A stretch of DNA of 64,000 nucleotides from Saksenaea vasiformis B4078. Its lineage: Eukaryota; Mucoromycota; Mucoromycetes; Mucorales; Saksenaeaceae. The stretch covers positions 1 through 64,000 of the forward strand of contig JNDT01001937.1 in assembly GCA_000697055.1 (NCBI GenBank). Reading direction: 5' to 3'. The translations under genes and the position numbers were made by a program. Position 1 is the first letter of the stretch. Each line of letters starts with the position of its first letter. This document shows, in pieces, positions 10,311-24,618 of this stretch. The notes under the pieces were generated by a model. It was not told where the DNA came from. It was given only the letters and a program-made list of their open reading frames with translations, and ran no database searches.

Positions 10311-13300
10311 TTATACAAATCCAAAGCCAGTGGAGCATTCGCTCATTGCTTTGAATAAATTCGCCCGAAGACTTTCGTATGAATTGTATACTGGCAGATC
10401 GACTTGATTGAAACTACAATAATATAAAATAACGGTTATTCTAATAATCCATTTCAGGTGGGGGCTTACCATGTATGTGCGGATGGTAATCGATTATCTC
10501 CGCCAAAGTCTTTATGAATTTGGAAACGTTGGACACCACTCGATCCTTGCAAATGAGCAAACCCTTCCAATGGTACCTTTGATGTACCCGTGGCAAACTG
10601 AAGAAGTTTGGCCCGTTCTTCCTGATCGAAGCTTCGTACTGCACGCCAGAACCATTGGATTTGTGGGGAAGACGCAGAATAGCCACCTTCATAGACTGTA
10701 TTGTTTTTCCAGTCGTCAATGTCAATGTCAGGCAAACCGGAAATCAACAGCTCCAACTCTTGTTCATTGAAGATCTGGATCAGTGATGCAGGGATGATAT
10801 CATGGAAACCCTGAAGGAAAGCATTGATCTGATCCTTGATGGCATTCGTCAGCTTTTGTTCCGTCACCAACGTAACGTATTCATGTTTGTTTGCTTCTGT
10901 CACAGGAATATCTCGACCACCGGGTTTGAGATCAATCGTCTTGGTGTCACCAAAGTCATCCGTCTCAATGCTGAATGTCAAATCGATCACATCCGTAATG
11001 TCATTCTCCAACATCCACACCAAACTCTTGTAATATTCTGGATCAATGGCCTCGACATCACGATAATCAACAGAACGACTCAAGATATGCTTGTAGAATG
11101 AACGTGTAAAGTAAGCATCCAACAACCGTCCGTCATAGATGGCCTTGCCAATGACACGACCAACAAACTTGAAGAAACTGAGATGATCAGGATTCACGCA
11201 CGAGGCGTGGTTCGGCTGGTAAGTCAACTTATCCGCAGCAGAGGTGATGAACAAGGCATAGTTTGGATCGAACATCTGTCTTGCGAGCACAGAAAACCAC
11301 TCTCGGCTGACACCACCAGCATCCATACCTTCTTCATTGTAGAAGCGAACGTTGAGTTTGCCATACTTGATCTCGTTACCGGTACGGCCCTGCAACTGGT
11401 GATATGAGTCTTCAAACACATATTGACGTCGAACATTCAGTTGTAATGTTGGGTAGTGCTCTCGAGGCTCGCTACGCTTGTGGAGCTGTTGCACAAAGTA
11501 GTTGCGCTTGTTGTCGAATTCAAGCATTTTCGGGTTACGCACAAGAAGCGAGAACGAACCACTCATGAGCGATGGGTTGTTACGCACCATGATGTTAAGA
11601 ATCTTCTTGTGATCTTCCGTGAACGTGAAGAAAAAGCTGTCTGCTTGCTCCGTTGCGCCCGCCGCCGTTTGCTCTACACTGGGAGACATCGGTCCTAGAG
11701 AGTTGGAACGTTGCACTTGGTTCCTGCCCGTAGCATACTTGGAAACAACCATGAATGATTCAATCAATGGTAACAGCACCGTCGCTACATTGATGAGCTC
11801 TTCTTTTTCGTGAATCACCGCCAGACAGCGACCCAGCATCTTCCACAACTTCAAGAAATCAAGCTCCTCATAGATCTGCAGCACACGTCGTTCATCACGA
11901 GCTACCTCCTCACTACGCTCATTCGTCGAGGATGAGGATGACTTTTTGCGAGAGTACAGATAATCAACCGTCTTCAACACACGCAGAAGTTTCGCCTGAT
12001 CAGACGTAGCAGCAGAGAATTGGGCCAAAGCGGATCCTTGAATTTCCGTGCCACTCATCATGTTCTGCAGTACCTGCAGCAATTCTTCCAAGTCTTGAAG
12101 AATTTGCTTTCCAGACTGCTTGGCAGCGGCCATCAATTCATTTGTGATCGTTTGCTGTGCTCCATCCAAGGCGGACAGATGAGACAGTGCGCCCAAGGTG
12201 TACTGGAACGTCCTGCTCGAACACTCGCCCGTGGTAAGTACATGGACAACCATTTTCAGGTAATGGTCAGGAATAGCAGGCGGTTTAGGTATCGGTTTCT
12301 CTTGTTCCTTCCCACTGGTCGTTGCTTTCGCCGGTTGCTCTTCCGCTCCTTCAGCGGTGGATGGCTCTTCCGCACGCGACGATTGATCTTGCTGTTGCTG
12401 CAACTGCCGGTTCTCCATTTTTTCTACATACTTCTTCACCAGCACGGGGAATGGACGACACATGGTAGCGAGCAGGTTCATCAGCTCCTCCATGAGATTG
12501 GTATTCTCAACAAACACAGAGCGATCCAACAAACTCATCAGAACCAAAAGTGGATACTTGCTGGACACAGTAAGCTTCTCCTTGTCCTTGCCCTTGGTCT
12601 TTCCCTTCTTGCTGCTTTGACGCTTCAATCCCGCAAGACAATCGTTTTCAGTCAAGAAATAAGTCAACGATTGCTCGTTGGAGGAAACCACGTGGTACAG
12701 AACCTCCAGGCATCGCTGGGTGATGAGATTAGGGACATTTTCGCTGAGCGGCGTCGCCGGGACTGCCACCTTTGACTTGGCTGCTCCCTTGCCTGCACCC
12801 TTGGGGTGTAATGAAAGTTGTGCAAAGCTTCTATCAACAGCCGCCAAATCAACACTACCATCCTGAAGGATACAGATCAACAACGACAACAAATCGCCCC
12901 GGGTCTTGCTGTTTTCGCACAGGTTAAGTAACAGTCGGTTTAGAAGCGTTTTCGAGATGGATTGGGGAACAAAGAGAAGACGTGCAAGCGTAGCCAATTG
13001 GCTTCGGTCAACAAGCTGGACAGTATCTCGATGACCAGTATGCTTCTTTGAGGCGGCTGCTGAGCTTTCGACTCCGGCGCCACGCCCGCCTCCTGGGATT
13101 AAACGGCTTCGGAAGACGTTGGTGCTGCTGGGGATAAGGCCTCCAAAGTCTCGGACAATGGTATCCAACGGTGTTAAACCAGAGCCTCCCGATAACAAGG
13201 TAGAGGGCGGTGTCTGGGTTTCTGCAGTCGTCGTCGTCGTAGTGGTTCCTTGTCGTTGTTGTCGTTCACGACGAGCTCGCTCCATCGCTTCTTGGTGCAG

Positions 13301-16300
13301 GACCTCTTCGCGGATATCTTCGGGAAGAGCACTCAAGAACTCTGGGCTGATCGAGTCATCTTCCGCTGTCTGTGAAGAAACACGTCGTTCAAGGTAATGT
13401 TGATTAATCACTTCCGCACGCAGATCATCGGGCAATGCTTCCAAAAACTCAACATCCATTCCTGTGCCCGAGATGTCAACCTGTTGACCATTGATCGTAA
13501 TGGTTGTACGCTCTTGCTGTTCCTCAGCTTCTTCTTCGGTGGCCTGGCTTTGTCCAGCCTGTGCCTCAGGTTCGGATGTCTGAGCACTTTCTGCTGCCCG
13601 TTGTTGCTCTTCTTCTTTTTTCTTACGTTCTTCTTCCAAGCGTTGTCTCTCTGCTTCTTCTTCCTCTTCTTTTTCCTTGCGTCTTCGCTCTTCAGCTCGC
13701 TTCGCTTCCTCTTCCTTCCTCTTCTTCTCCTCCTCAATGGCAATGGGTATCAGTATATTCAGTAGAGCGTTCACCAATTTCACTGCTGTATCCCCTGCGG
13801 CGTAGCCATACATCATACGCGCTTCCTGGTGCCAACGCTCAGCAGTCGACATAGGCTGGAAATCATGTAAGACAGACATGATCTCTTTGCTCTGTTCGTT
13901 TCGGTCGGACGAAGGTTGTTGATGGGTACCTGCAGTCAGTCCAGCAAGACGATCAAACTCCAGACCAGACACAGGACCAGCGCCATGCAGCTCATCCCGG
14001 AAGGCTTCTTCTGATATACCTTCGGGCTCTTCACGTAGAAGATTCTCCAAGATACGTACGGCATTTCCGCCAATAATGTCTTCAAAAGCTTGCAGACTGC
14101 CAATACCATGGTGACGTAGACGGCTGCGAGAGGGTGGGTGGTCGACGGCGCGAGTAGAGGTTGTTTCGGGAGCCGAGGTTAAAAGAGGATGTGTAGTGAT
14201 GTCGTCTCTCGCATGCGAGCTGCCAGCCGTGCCTTGGTTTCCAAACGAGCGTCCAATGATTTGGTAGGATCCTGAATCAATGATGGGCATACGCTCACGA
14301 GCGCCGGGGTTGACCATCAATGTGTCGAATCTTGCAGGAATATCGCCTTCGATAAATCCACGTCGGCTGTGAGGTAGTCGACCGGCTCTGCGGAAACCAA
14401 AGGCTCCCAATGGGCGCGATCTGTGCCACCCATCGTTCTCTTCAAGAATGACACCTTCGGCCTCTAGATCATCGGCAAGGAAAGGATTATCGAGGTCTTC
14501 GCCATCAATGAGAACACCGTCATTCAACTCGGCATCTGCAATTTCATCCTCAAATGCATCCGCATCTTCGCCTTCTTCAAAATCGGATTGATCAATGGTA
14601 TCCAGATCATCTTCCTGACCCTGCAGTACGTTCCAATAAGCAAAACAATCAATTTTTCGTCTGAATGAAACATACCTCATCATAAGGACCATGGCCTCGT
14701 CGAGAATTATGTCCATGTCGAAGGCTTCGCTCTTCGTCAGAGTCAATTGTCACTTCTGTACGTACGTGAAGTACAGGACCATCTTCGTCTTCGATATCTT
14801 CCAGATGCCATGTCATTTCTCTACCGTCATCTTCGTCATCCCCTTCATCCGATTCATCGGATCCGAGTGAATGGTCAGACATGTCGGAATCATCGTCGTC
14901 ATCCTCATCCTCATCATGATCATGCTCTTCACTTTCATCCTAGAAGAAAAAAAAATCACCTTCAGTTTGTACTGCGAAGAAATCCAACAATCTTCTTTTC
15001 TTTTTTTTTTTGTTTACCTCGTCTTCGTCCATATCGGATACATAGCCATGTTCATCCATCATCACTTCCATTTGTCGATCTACATCACCCACCTCTCCTT
15101 CTTCACTCATATCGGAAAGATCACTGCCAGTGTCTTCATCAAACTCATCCTCATCGTAGCTGCCAAGAAAAAAAAAATAAGCACACCTACAGCTTCTTTA
15201 ACATCGAGTTTTCCTTCTTTACCTCATTCCTTCTTCTTCCTCTTCAGATGAACCATCGTCCATGTCTTCTTCTTCCAAAGCACCTCCACCAAACATACCC
15301 AAGGATGAATTGCGGTACAAGTCAGGTGCCTCTTCGGCCTCTGCGTTGCCTTCTGTGGGAACAAAGGATGGTATCTCTTCGTGCTTCTTTTCTCCTTTTG
15401 TTTGTTCCGAAATGCGTTCAATTTTAATCGCAAGCTTGGTAAGCTGTTCCAATGGACGAAGCATCGAGTTGAGAACCGTTTTGGAGTGAGGATAGTTGAC
15501 GTCCACATCGCTGATGGCGCTTGTCAGTACGGCAACAAAACCTTTGTCCAGCATAATCTTGGCGATATTCACAGATGTATCTTCCTTTGTTCGTTGAGCC
15601 AAAGCGCCAGGATTTGGTCGAGCATTCAAGATGCGGTGGCATAGGTCTGCCAAAGCCAAATAGTTGCTGTATTTGACGGCCACCGGATCCGTCGAGTTGA
15701 TCGCATCTTTCAAAGATCGAATAATTCCCTCCAAAACATACTTGCGGACCAACGTCAGCTCGTGTTTGTTAGCCTTGTTGTCTTCGCCCTTGGACGACGT
15801 GTCGTAGCACATGGCGACAAGTACAGAGGCCGTCCACATGGAAAGTCCTTGCTGTTTGCGTGACTCCTCTTCGGTAGGGTTAATGGCATTGTACGGCAAA
15901 AGATCGTTGATCAGCATATTCAAAACAGAATGACGAGGGCGCGACGCATTGCCATCCTTGCTATTACGTCGTCGACTGAACAAGTAAACATCGTACTTGC
16001 ATGAAGCATAGGAAGACACAAGCTCCACCAGACATTGCAAAAGGAATCCAGTGTAAGCATACTTGATATTCTCACGTTGTTTCTTCTCTTCCACAGACTT
16101 CTCGCCCTCTGCTGTTGTTGGTTCCTCTGAACTTTCACCTCGGATCGCCAAAAGCTCGGTCAAAATATGATGAACGACGATGTCGGAGTTGCTCGATTTC
16201 ATTCGCGGCTCCATACCAATGGTGCCTGCTGCATCCCCCTTGTCAGTGCGTGCAGATTCGCTGCTTTCTGCCATGGGTGTATCCTCATCCACCTCCTCCT

Positions 16301-19300
16301 TGTTGACGAGTTTGATTTGTCGGTTCAAATCGTATTCATCAGGTCTCGCAAGTCTGCATATCCTTCCCGAAACATCCAAGAACGTCGAGGGCTCATGGAG
16401 AGCAATATGAGAATTATTGCGAATGAAAGTGCTAATATCCATATTGCGTGGTCGAGGGATGGTAAACCAGGTGGTGATCATATCTTCCATGTGCTCCTCT
16501 AAAATGGCTTTGTCCTCAATGATATGACGCAAAATCAAGATAATGAATGCTTGCTGGCCTTGGAAACCTTCGAGACTTGCCCGAGGTTTGGAGAATAGTA
16601 ATGGAAGACCTCCATTGGCGACAAATTCCAAGGCAGCCTCATGATACTTTGTAAGACGCACAAGGATACGCAGGATGGCATAGACATTATCCCGCGACAT
16701 GTCTGTCTTGTTGAGCAAGGAAATACAGTACCGCAGCAGTTGCTTGCGCTGCTCGGGCGTGATTGCAGACGGCGTCTCTGCCGTAGTCTCGGAAACATCC
16801 TCTAAGTTGTTTCCCTTTGTCGCACCACTTTCCTCGGTCGCCGTAGTAGTAGTAGTAGTAGTAGTAGTAGTATCTGTGTCTTTGACGGTCATTAACTTGA
16901 CACTCTTTGGTTCATCTGTCTGAGAAATGAAAGCTTCCAAAACCAAAAAGACAGTTGCAAGCCATGCTGGAAGTGGCGCAGTTGGGTCTGACAGGCTTTT
17001 CTCGGATTCTATCATTTCAAACAAAAAGGCCATTTGAGACGCCGTCTCGCTAATAGCGGACTGCAGAGCTTGTTCTCTCAATAAGAGGGCCATTAATTGC
17101 AACTGAGTACATAAAACCGTGAAAGGCGATTGGCACCGCTTTCGCGCACGGTCAATGCTCTGTACAAGTAATGATAGAATACGTTTGGCGTTTTGGCCAT
17201 CGGTGTCGTCCTTGCACAATACCACCAACAGATCACGAACATCAAAGACAATGTCATCTCGTTTTTCTGTGAGTCCGATGACTAGGGATGGGATCTCTTC
17301 ACTCAAAGCAGCTCTGATATCATTCAATCGCTGCAAGTTTGCAGACGATGCTGTTGCTTTCTGCTTGCCTTTATCAGAAGTTGACGGTTCCTCAGAATCT
17401 TCTTCCATCGCTGTTCTTGGGCCCAGACGTGGTGTCACTGTAGATGTCGTTGGCTGAGCAGCGTCATCTTCTTCATTGTCTGCATCGCTGCTATCCTGAT
17501 CTTCCTCCGACGCTGCTGTCTCATTATGTGTAGGCGTATTGGCAGTCTCATCGTGGCTGTCATTGGAGGCTTCAACGCTAGAAGAACTTTCCTGTGTTCC
17601 ATCTTGAGGCTGAACACTGCTTGCTGCTCTTGAGCTACCACTGCTTCCAAGCATTTGAGCGGGATGACTGAAAAGGTAATCCACTGCGCGCGATATCTGG
17701 TTGTTGCATCGCACCATTGCATGTTCTGCTGCTGAACGCATAAAGCCCATATCAACCAATGTCTGTACACCATGCTGGTCAGGGACAACAGGGGTGCGTA
17801 CAATAGTGAAGGGGGATGGGAGTGATCTTGAAAACGGTGTTGTGTTGCTGACTTCGGATCTTGTATTCACTTCGCCTTCTCCCTTCATCATTTGCGCAAT
17901 GACTTTCAAATAGGAGCGCACAACAGATTTTGGAAAACTGTCAAGATAGGGGCTATGCAGATGTTTCTTAATCGACGACAGCTTCAACTGGACTGAAACG
18001 ATCCATTCATAAGGATCAAAGTAATCCAGCGAGCTCTTATCCTTCGGTCTTGATGTGATGAATGCAGTATAGGGTGAGTCATGCAATAACTTTGACGAGC
18101 CCATGTGGAGAAGAACGGTGAGCAACAACTCCAAGCTAGCATCCATACGGCCAATTAGGCTTTCTTGGTCACGCGAACGTCGATCGTGAGGAACTGCTTC
18201 AATCTTTTCTGCTGCAGTCCAGATATCATCCACATACTTGCATAGCAAGTCTGTTCCGCCTTTGGCATCAAAGGTCACAGCCAAAGGTGTTTGAAGAGAC
18301 GGTGTTGCTCGATCATCGAGAATGATCATGGGCATCATGGAAAACATGGTTGCCAGGTAATCATACTTGCAAGGCGGTGCATTCTCAGATGTAATACAGG
18401 ACCACGTAATATTATCTTTCAAGATTTCCGCAATGTATTCCGCTAGTTTGAATGCCTGCGTTTTCTGTGCTCCATCTGCAGTGCGTCGGTTGACGGACAC
18501 CTTTATCAAACCTAAAAAGGACAATTCATCACATTACCGATTGAATATGCAAAAAGAAGAAGAAAAAAAAGTTCGTACCTTGAAAGATTGGCATCAGCGC
18601 CGGGGATGTCTCACTGAGAAAAGTCTTGAAATGCTTCACATTGATAACCCTTGGGTCACTTGCATCAGGCGTCTGTTCGTCTTCAGGCGCTTCCTTTTTG
18701 TCTCCAGTACTGGGACTGGCCGACTGGGCTGCTGCTTCTTGGCCAGAAGATCTGGCTCCAGTTTCTTGTCGTGTAGAACCAAAACCGGAAATACCCAAAG
18801 GATTCTCAGCTACGTTGCTTGCATTCTTCTTTGGCAGCTTAAACGAATACCACGACTTTGGCACGGAATCTCTCAGCAGAATCGTTTCCCATACCATCGT
18901 TCTACGTAACACGCCATCATCAACATCTTCCCTGTCATCCGCATGAAGCCTTACCTGTGTAGCTTTCCAAGTTGCAAGATTATGTTATCATTCTCAGGCT
19001 GTGATATGAACTCGTTCACTAGAGAGATACTATTCTTACTATGTGCTAACACAGTCGAAGTACAAATGTTCGACAAAAGTCCGACATAACCAAACATCTC
19101 GATTAGCTGACGGAAAAGCTTGTTGCCCCGCTCTATCTTGTCTGTCTCGCCCTCTAAGATGAAGTGTGAGATTGGCTGCGACGTATCAACCTGAAATCAT
19201 ACCTTTCACATCAATGAACTCGTAAACCATACTTTCCGTTCTTGGTTGATCATCGTCAATAATAAACTTAATTGACTGTTTGACCTTCTCTGCAACAGCT

Positions 19301-22291
19301 AGTACAGTTGGTAGCGGGCTCACTTCACCAATCATTCGGAAGAGATAGGCAAGAGAGTCGCACGCGATGGAGGTTGAGAAATCGGGAGGTAGGAGTGGTA
19401 ACGAATATATGGAAAGTAACATTTCTGAACAACCCTCTTTGACAAAGTCTCGAATGTTAGACTGATTCTGGAAAAGACCTTCAAGGAACTAGAAAAGGAA
19501 AGTTGCAGTTAATACCTTCATTCTCATAGCCATGCGTCTTGTCCTTACCCTAGCAATCAAATCGATGAAAACAATCAACAGATTTTCATTCGTCCTTTCT
19601 TCGACAGCTGTTGGTGACACAGACGACGATTCGGATCTGCCATCCGATGCTTCCGAAGTCATTTCGACATCAACGGTAGCGGAGGATGAACTTGGTCGCT
19701 TTGAAAGCTGCAATCCACGTGAACTGTCGTTTGCTTTGGAGACCTCGGAGCTTCCCATCTGTTGCAGCTTTTTCAACATATTCGAACAACAGTCGAAAAT
19801 ATCCTTCTTCAGTGATGGGTGATGGCGGATAAGTTCGTCCACGGTAGCACCTAAAAGCGTTGAACCATCGATGTCAGAGGGACTTCGCATATAGTCATCA
19901 CTTGTGAGAAGTTCGAAAAAGTGAGGTAATGGCTTCACTTCATTGAACATCTCAAGGCCTTGGGAATTCAGACACACTGCACCAAATGCATGGATTGCTG
20001 AGACCATGACTTCGCTGTTAGGTCCTTCATATACAGCGATTGTACGAAGAAAGCTCTGTGGAAGCTTCGCCTCTTGAAGAATGGAGAGTGATGTGGGCTC
20101 ATTGTGGATAAACGTCGTGAAAACGTTGGTAGCTACATAGCCATTTGAGCATCCACATAGCGCGTCCCAAAGCCTAAGCTTACCTAGTGCAAAGACACTA
20201 TTTCCAAACACTTTTGGATTCTCCACGATAAGTTTTAGTGACTGTGGCAAAGACGAGTCTATCAAGTTGCGAAGCCCTTCGTCCGTTCCTGAGGATTCCA
20301 TCATGCGAATTAGGAATTTAAGCATGGTCTTGACACAGGCGATTCTTTCGTAAGGGGCTACACCATGGCTGCTAGTTTCAGATGACTGTCCCGCGCCGGG
20401 AGATATCACACCTTCCATGGAATCGCCGGATCGAATGCAATTTTGTGCTTCCGTCTAGCAGCATGTTCTATTCAATACACCCAGTTCCCAATTTTTTATC
20501 ACCTACCATAATCCTTGATAACAATGTATCCAGCCCACCTGCATTACAAAAGGCGGAGAATGATGTTGTATAAGAATTGACGATTGTATCCAGCAATCCA
20601 ACAACTTTAGTCACATTCTGCAAACGGGCCATCAGTAAAAATAAGATATAAAAAATAAAAACAGGCATATCCGATTGATTTCCTTACCCTAATGTGAACT
20701 GACTGACGATTCTCAACGATGTTTACCAGCGTAGGTATGATTCCTGCCGACATCAGCATTTGAGCACCTGACTGGGTCTGTAAAAGGTAAGACAGAAATG
20801 TAAAAAGAGCATCTAAAAACTCTTGAGGGAATGCTACAAGGTAATTTAGTGAGATGAATGAACGGATAAGATAGGGGAGAACAAATTACCATGATCCATT
20901 TCTGGTTGATTTATTTGGCGCAGAACATACAGCAGGGTGCCATGGTTCGCCGATGCATTGAAAGCTGTAAGTATCTCCGAGAGTTTGCTGCGATGCCGAG
21001 CAACAGCATCTAATGCGTAAAGCGCATAGGTTTGTGTATCCTACGTCGAGATGAAAAGGTGCGATTAGTGGGATAAAGAGATGTATGGTAGCAAACTTAT
21101 TTACATAAGACACCATTTTGTCTGGATGCATTAGTTCCGCAAGTTGTGCGACGAGATGAGGCTCATAGACAAAGACCTTGTTCTGCGCAGTCGTTTCGGA
21201 AACGGTGTGTGCTGAATAGGGGGATACATAACACAGGATGAGTATATGATGGATTGTCGATCGGAATAGTAGTAATATTACCCATGATGGCGATGGATAG
21301 AAATTGTATGATTAATAACTGCCGTCGTACTTTTGGGTCCCCAATATGTTTTGAAACGCGAATGCGGTTGGCGAGTTCGAAATGATAATCAGATGGTATA
21401 TTGTGTTGTTTCACCAGATCGTTGAAAATGTCAATATCGGATTTGTTTGTTTCAGTTGCCATTTGTGCTGTGACAAGGTTGATACCCTCGTTTTGAGTGT
21501 CTGAACTATCATCATTGAAGGGTCGAGTGCGGTAGAACTGAAGTTTCAGTGTCGTCATTTCTTCCGTCACCATTAAATTATCACGGGACAGTTCCACAAG
21601 GTCTCTATGAAATGCCCAACCCCGCGCCAGCTCTGTAATTTTATCTTGCGGAGCCGTGAAACTAGGTCGAATTGCCCGAGGATTGTTCACACGCTGCGCA
21701 GGTCGCAAGAGAAACCGTACGACGGCTTCGAGTACGTCAATATCGGTTGTGTTGAGAAGGGCATTCATGTGCTGCGGTCAAACTGCGGTTACGAACGGAT
21801 GTCCAAACTAGGAAGAACAAAGTAATAGAAAAAGAAGGACTTACTTCGTATGAGCTATAGATGTTTCTATTTGTACAATTCTCGAACAAGGTCTTTGATA
21901 GATTTGCAATAGAGATAACGAGACGTTTAGTAGCAGAGTCGAACTCTTGACTTTGTATGTGATCCAGCTTGAAGTCGAAACACACACGTTGCAGAATTGC
22001 GTCAAAACGATTGAGGGCATGTGCCCAGTGGAAAAGATCTCCTCGTGGGAATGTCCAATCTTTAAGTTTCTCGATGTGAACTGGGATTTGGTCTTCTGAA
22101 TCTGTCTCGAGTTTCCCGATCACATCACGCAACTGGCTTGGCTATTGACAAACAACAACACAATATGGAAAAAGAGAGGGAGAAAAAAAGGAAGAGAAAA
22201 CATGATATTTAGTCATTCTCCCAGTGGTATAACGGAGAGGAGTACATACCAAAGGCGCAAGCTTCTTCGATGGCGTCTTTCTGATCTTCAT
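10311..22291 (-). CDS. TOM1: Giant HECT-type E3 ubiquitin ligase, TOM1/HUWE1 family
   Basis: Ubiquitin ligase of nucleus/cytosol acting in protein quality control, ribosomal-protein turnover and mRNA export in yeast (known). Exons on the minus strand, 5' to 3': 22250-22291, 21845-22141, 21282-21771, 21105-21211, 20890-21040, 20688-20833, 20507-20617, 19549-20454, 19203-19488, 18955-19153, 18579-18901, 15223-18511, 15018-15159, 14676-14939, 10470-14620, 10311-10413. The sum is 11,007 nt, 3,668 residues. It starts MKIRKTPSKKLAPL, then DUF908/DUF913 armadillo regions (e.g. ALYALDAVARHRSKLSEIL). A UBA domain lies at about residues 1265-1305 (VQTLVDMGFMRSAAEHAM), followed by long acidic segments. 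A C-terminal HECT domain carries FVGRVIGKAIYDGRLLDAYF and LPSAHTC, catalytic cysteine about residue 3635. That cysteine codon is split by the last intron. The 49-nt intron 19154-19202 is the least certain junction. Confidence 0.94.
16843..16871. repeat. Coding (TAG)n/(ACT)n microsatellite in TOM1
   Basis: Nine to ten trinucleotide units within the large TOM1 exon. Read on the minus strand they give a run of threonines in a disordered acidic/threonine-rich linker. Confidence 0.9.
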
Positions 22292-24391
22292 GATCGTAGA
22301 CTAACGTAATCAAGAACGATCACGTCAGCAAGCGTCCTAAGAATGAAAAAGAGAAATCTCACCTAAACGGTAAAGATTTACAGAAGCTGATTGTATTCGA
22401 CGGTATTTCTGAATGCGCGTAAAAATAAGACCGAGAAAAAAAGAGTCAGAAGAAAAAGGTTATGCCTGCGAATACAGAGCTAAGAAGAAAAAAAAAAGAA
22501 AAAAAAGAAAAAAAAAAAAAAGAGAAAAGGAGAGCTTGCTTGGGAGCTTACCTTGACGAGACTCGGGACTCCGACACGTCATTTGAATATTTAAAGTCCG
22601 AATGACTGAAGGCTGGGCAGCATTAAGCCAGCAAGAGTAACACAGACCGAGTTTCTTTTACGTTCGTTTAATTATGCAGTAGGAGGTTTCAGTACCTCCA
22701 TAAACCTAACAACCATAAATTGTCGCTTATGAAATAGTTTGCCGGCCGCAGCTAACCATGTTAGACTATATTCCTAAGTATTGGGTACACCTTATAACTT
22801 TTTGTATTTTCATAAGCGAGGCTATAAAAGTTTGTAATTTTTCTCCAAATCTTGTGTATCTTCGAAAGTATGAAAAAGCATATTATTCATTATTATGCAA
22901 TAACCCTTCATATGTGGATATTGATCCATTTCATCCATTGTAGCTTTCAGGAAACTAATATCATGCCCTGTTACAGTCCCTTTACTCACACGTACACTAT
23001 TAACCCCTGGCTTTCTCTTTATTTTCTGGCGGCTGTGGAAGTCTCAAACTGCATTCAATCAAAACTACAGCTGATCACTGCAGGCGATTACTTCTTTGAC
23101 CATACACTACGTTTCATGTAAATGCGAAAGGCAGATTCATCAAGAACGAGAGAGCTTCTCGTGAAGTCCACGTCGATTTTCTCCCTCTGACTAATTTAAT
23201 CAGGCGTTCGTTGGATTTTCTTTGCTGTTCCTGTCTACAGGCTGGAACTGAGCTTTTTTGAGAAGTAGAAATGCTTTCTTATAAAATCATATACGACATT
23301 CTTGGTTGCCTTGAACACTGAGGTTTCCTGCCTCTATTATTACATTGTCTGTTCCAAGACGCGTCCTCATTCATGTAAATCTAGAATAACTCCTTCACGT
23401 TCCTCATTGAGAAGGCACAGTCGGCCAGGCCTGCGACATTTATCGAAAATGGCTGTCATGGTCTCTCCTCTACTGTTCCACCCCATCTCTGCGCCGTACG
23501 AACGCGCATTCCCCACTGGTTTGCAGCAACAGTGGTGCCCAGACAACTTCTTCAAACAGTAGCTCGAAAAACGTCACTTTATTCTGATCTGTGTATAGCG
23601 TACAGTTACCGCTTGATGGATGCTTCTCTCGTTGTTAATATCGGCTTCAGTATCTATGTCCTCCTTTATTTGCATGCCTCTGTCTCATATCCAAGAGCTC
23701 AAGGTTTCAAGACCCTTACTCATCATCAACGATATAATCCATAGGCTCAGTTCTGCCGCGTTCATCGACAACAGCTGTCTTTCCATCTTCCTGTAGAAAC
23801 TGAATGCTCATGATGATAAGTTTTACTATAATTCTGGTGGAAGAAAGGAAACGTGAAACAGATATCCTGGCGCGATTTATTTATATCAGAGAGACGCGAC
23901 AACGTCTCTCTAAAATGCGACACTTGATTTATCACCATGGCGACATTTTGTTTTAGAACGTGCAACAGTCATTCTCGAATGTGTGCGACATCAATTCCGA
24001 CCTAATGCGACTTTTACTTTCCGGAAACACTGTAGGATTGATGTTTGCTCCGTATCGGAGGTGGAAGTCACCAGAAGTTGTTACACGGGTGGCCCATCTT
24101 GCTTTAATCTTTGGCTCTGTCACAGAGTTGAGATGCCGCTTCTTGGCAGGTTGACAATGTACTACGCCTTTCTCACAGTACACGACAGTAAATAGTTGCC
24201 TATAACTACAGCAGTTTGATGTAAAATGAATAGAGTTTGAATCTTAGATAAATGATTCATTTTGGTCATCATCATGAAAGGCGTACATTTTTTATTTGGA
24301 AAAAAAGGAAAAGAATACTTCATAAAGCGGACTTTTTCTTTTTTTTCTTTTTTTTTTCTTGTTTACAGCCAGAGAAAAAGTTGTGTGTGCG

Positions 24392-24425
<34 letters not shown>

Positions 24426-24618
24426 TATGAAGAAAAGGAAAAAAGGAAAAAGAAAAAAAAAAGAGCAGAGAAATAAGGTTGTTTAATCCCTGGAACTCAT
24501 ATGAAATGAAAAAAGAAAAAAAATGTGTACATTATAATGATCCGAACTTCTAAATTTCGGGGAGTTGTGTGAGAAGGGGAAGAGGAAGACGAAAAGCAAA
24601 GAGAAAAAAAAAAGGATG
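22292..24618. other. Gene-poor spacer upstream of TOM1
   Basis: About 2.3 kb between TOM1 and the DUF3020 gene, which both lie on the minus strand. It contains the TOM1 promoter side, a purine-rich stretch near 22440-22540, a (GA)n run near 24392 and short random-looking frames. I see no recognisable gene, RNA or mobile element. Confidence 0.5.
24392..24420. repeat. (GA)n microsatellite
   Basis: About 14 GA units, followed by A/G-rich DNA downstream of the DUF3020 gene. Confidence 0.95.

Noticed and set aside
12020..12775. 251-codon open frame on the plus strand inside TOM1
   Set aside because: It is antisense to a conserved TOM1 exon, low-complexity, with no family resemblance.
19154..19202. 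Alternative 12-, 27- or 37-nt introns at this TOM1 junction
   Set aside because: They are too short, or break frame, or use non-consensus donors. The 49-nt GTATGA...TTAG intron keeps frame and typical size.
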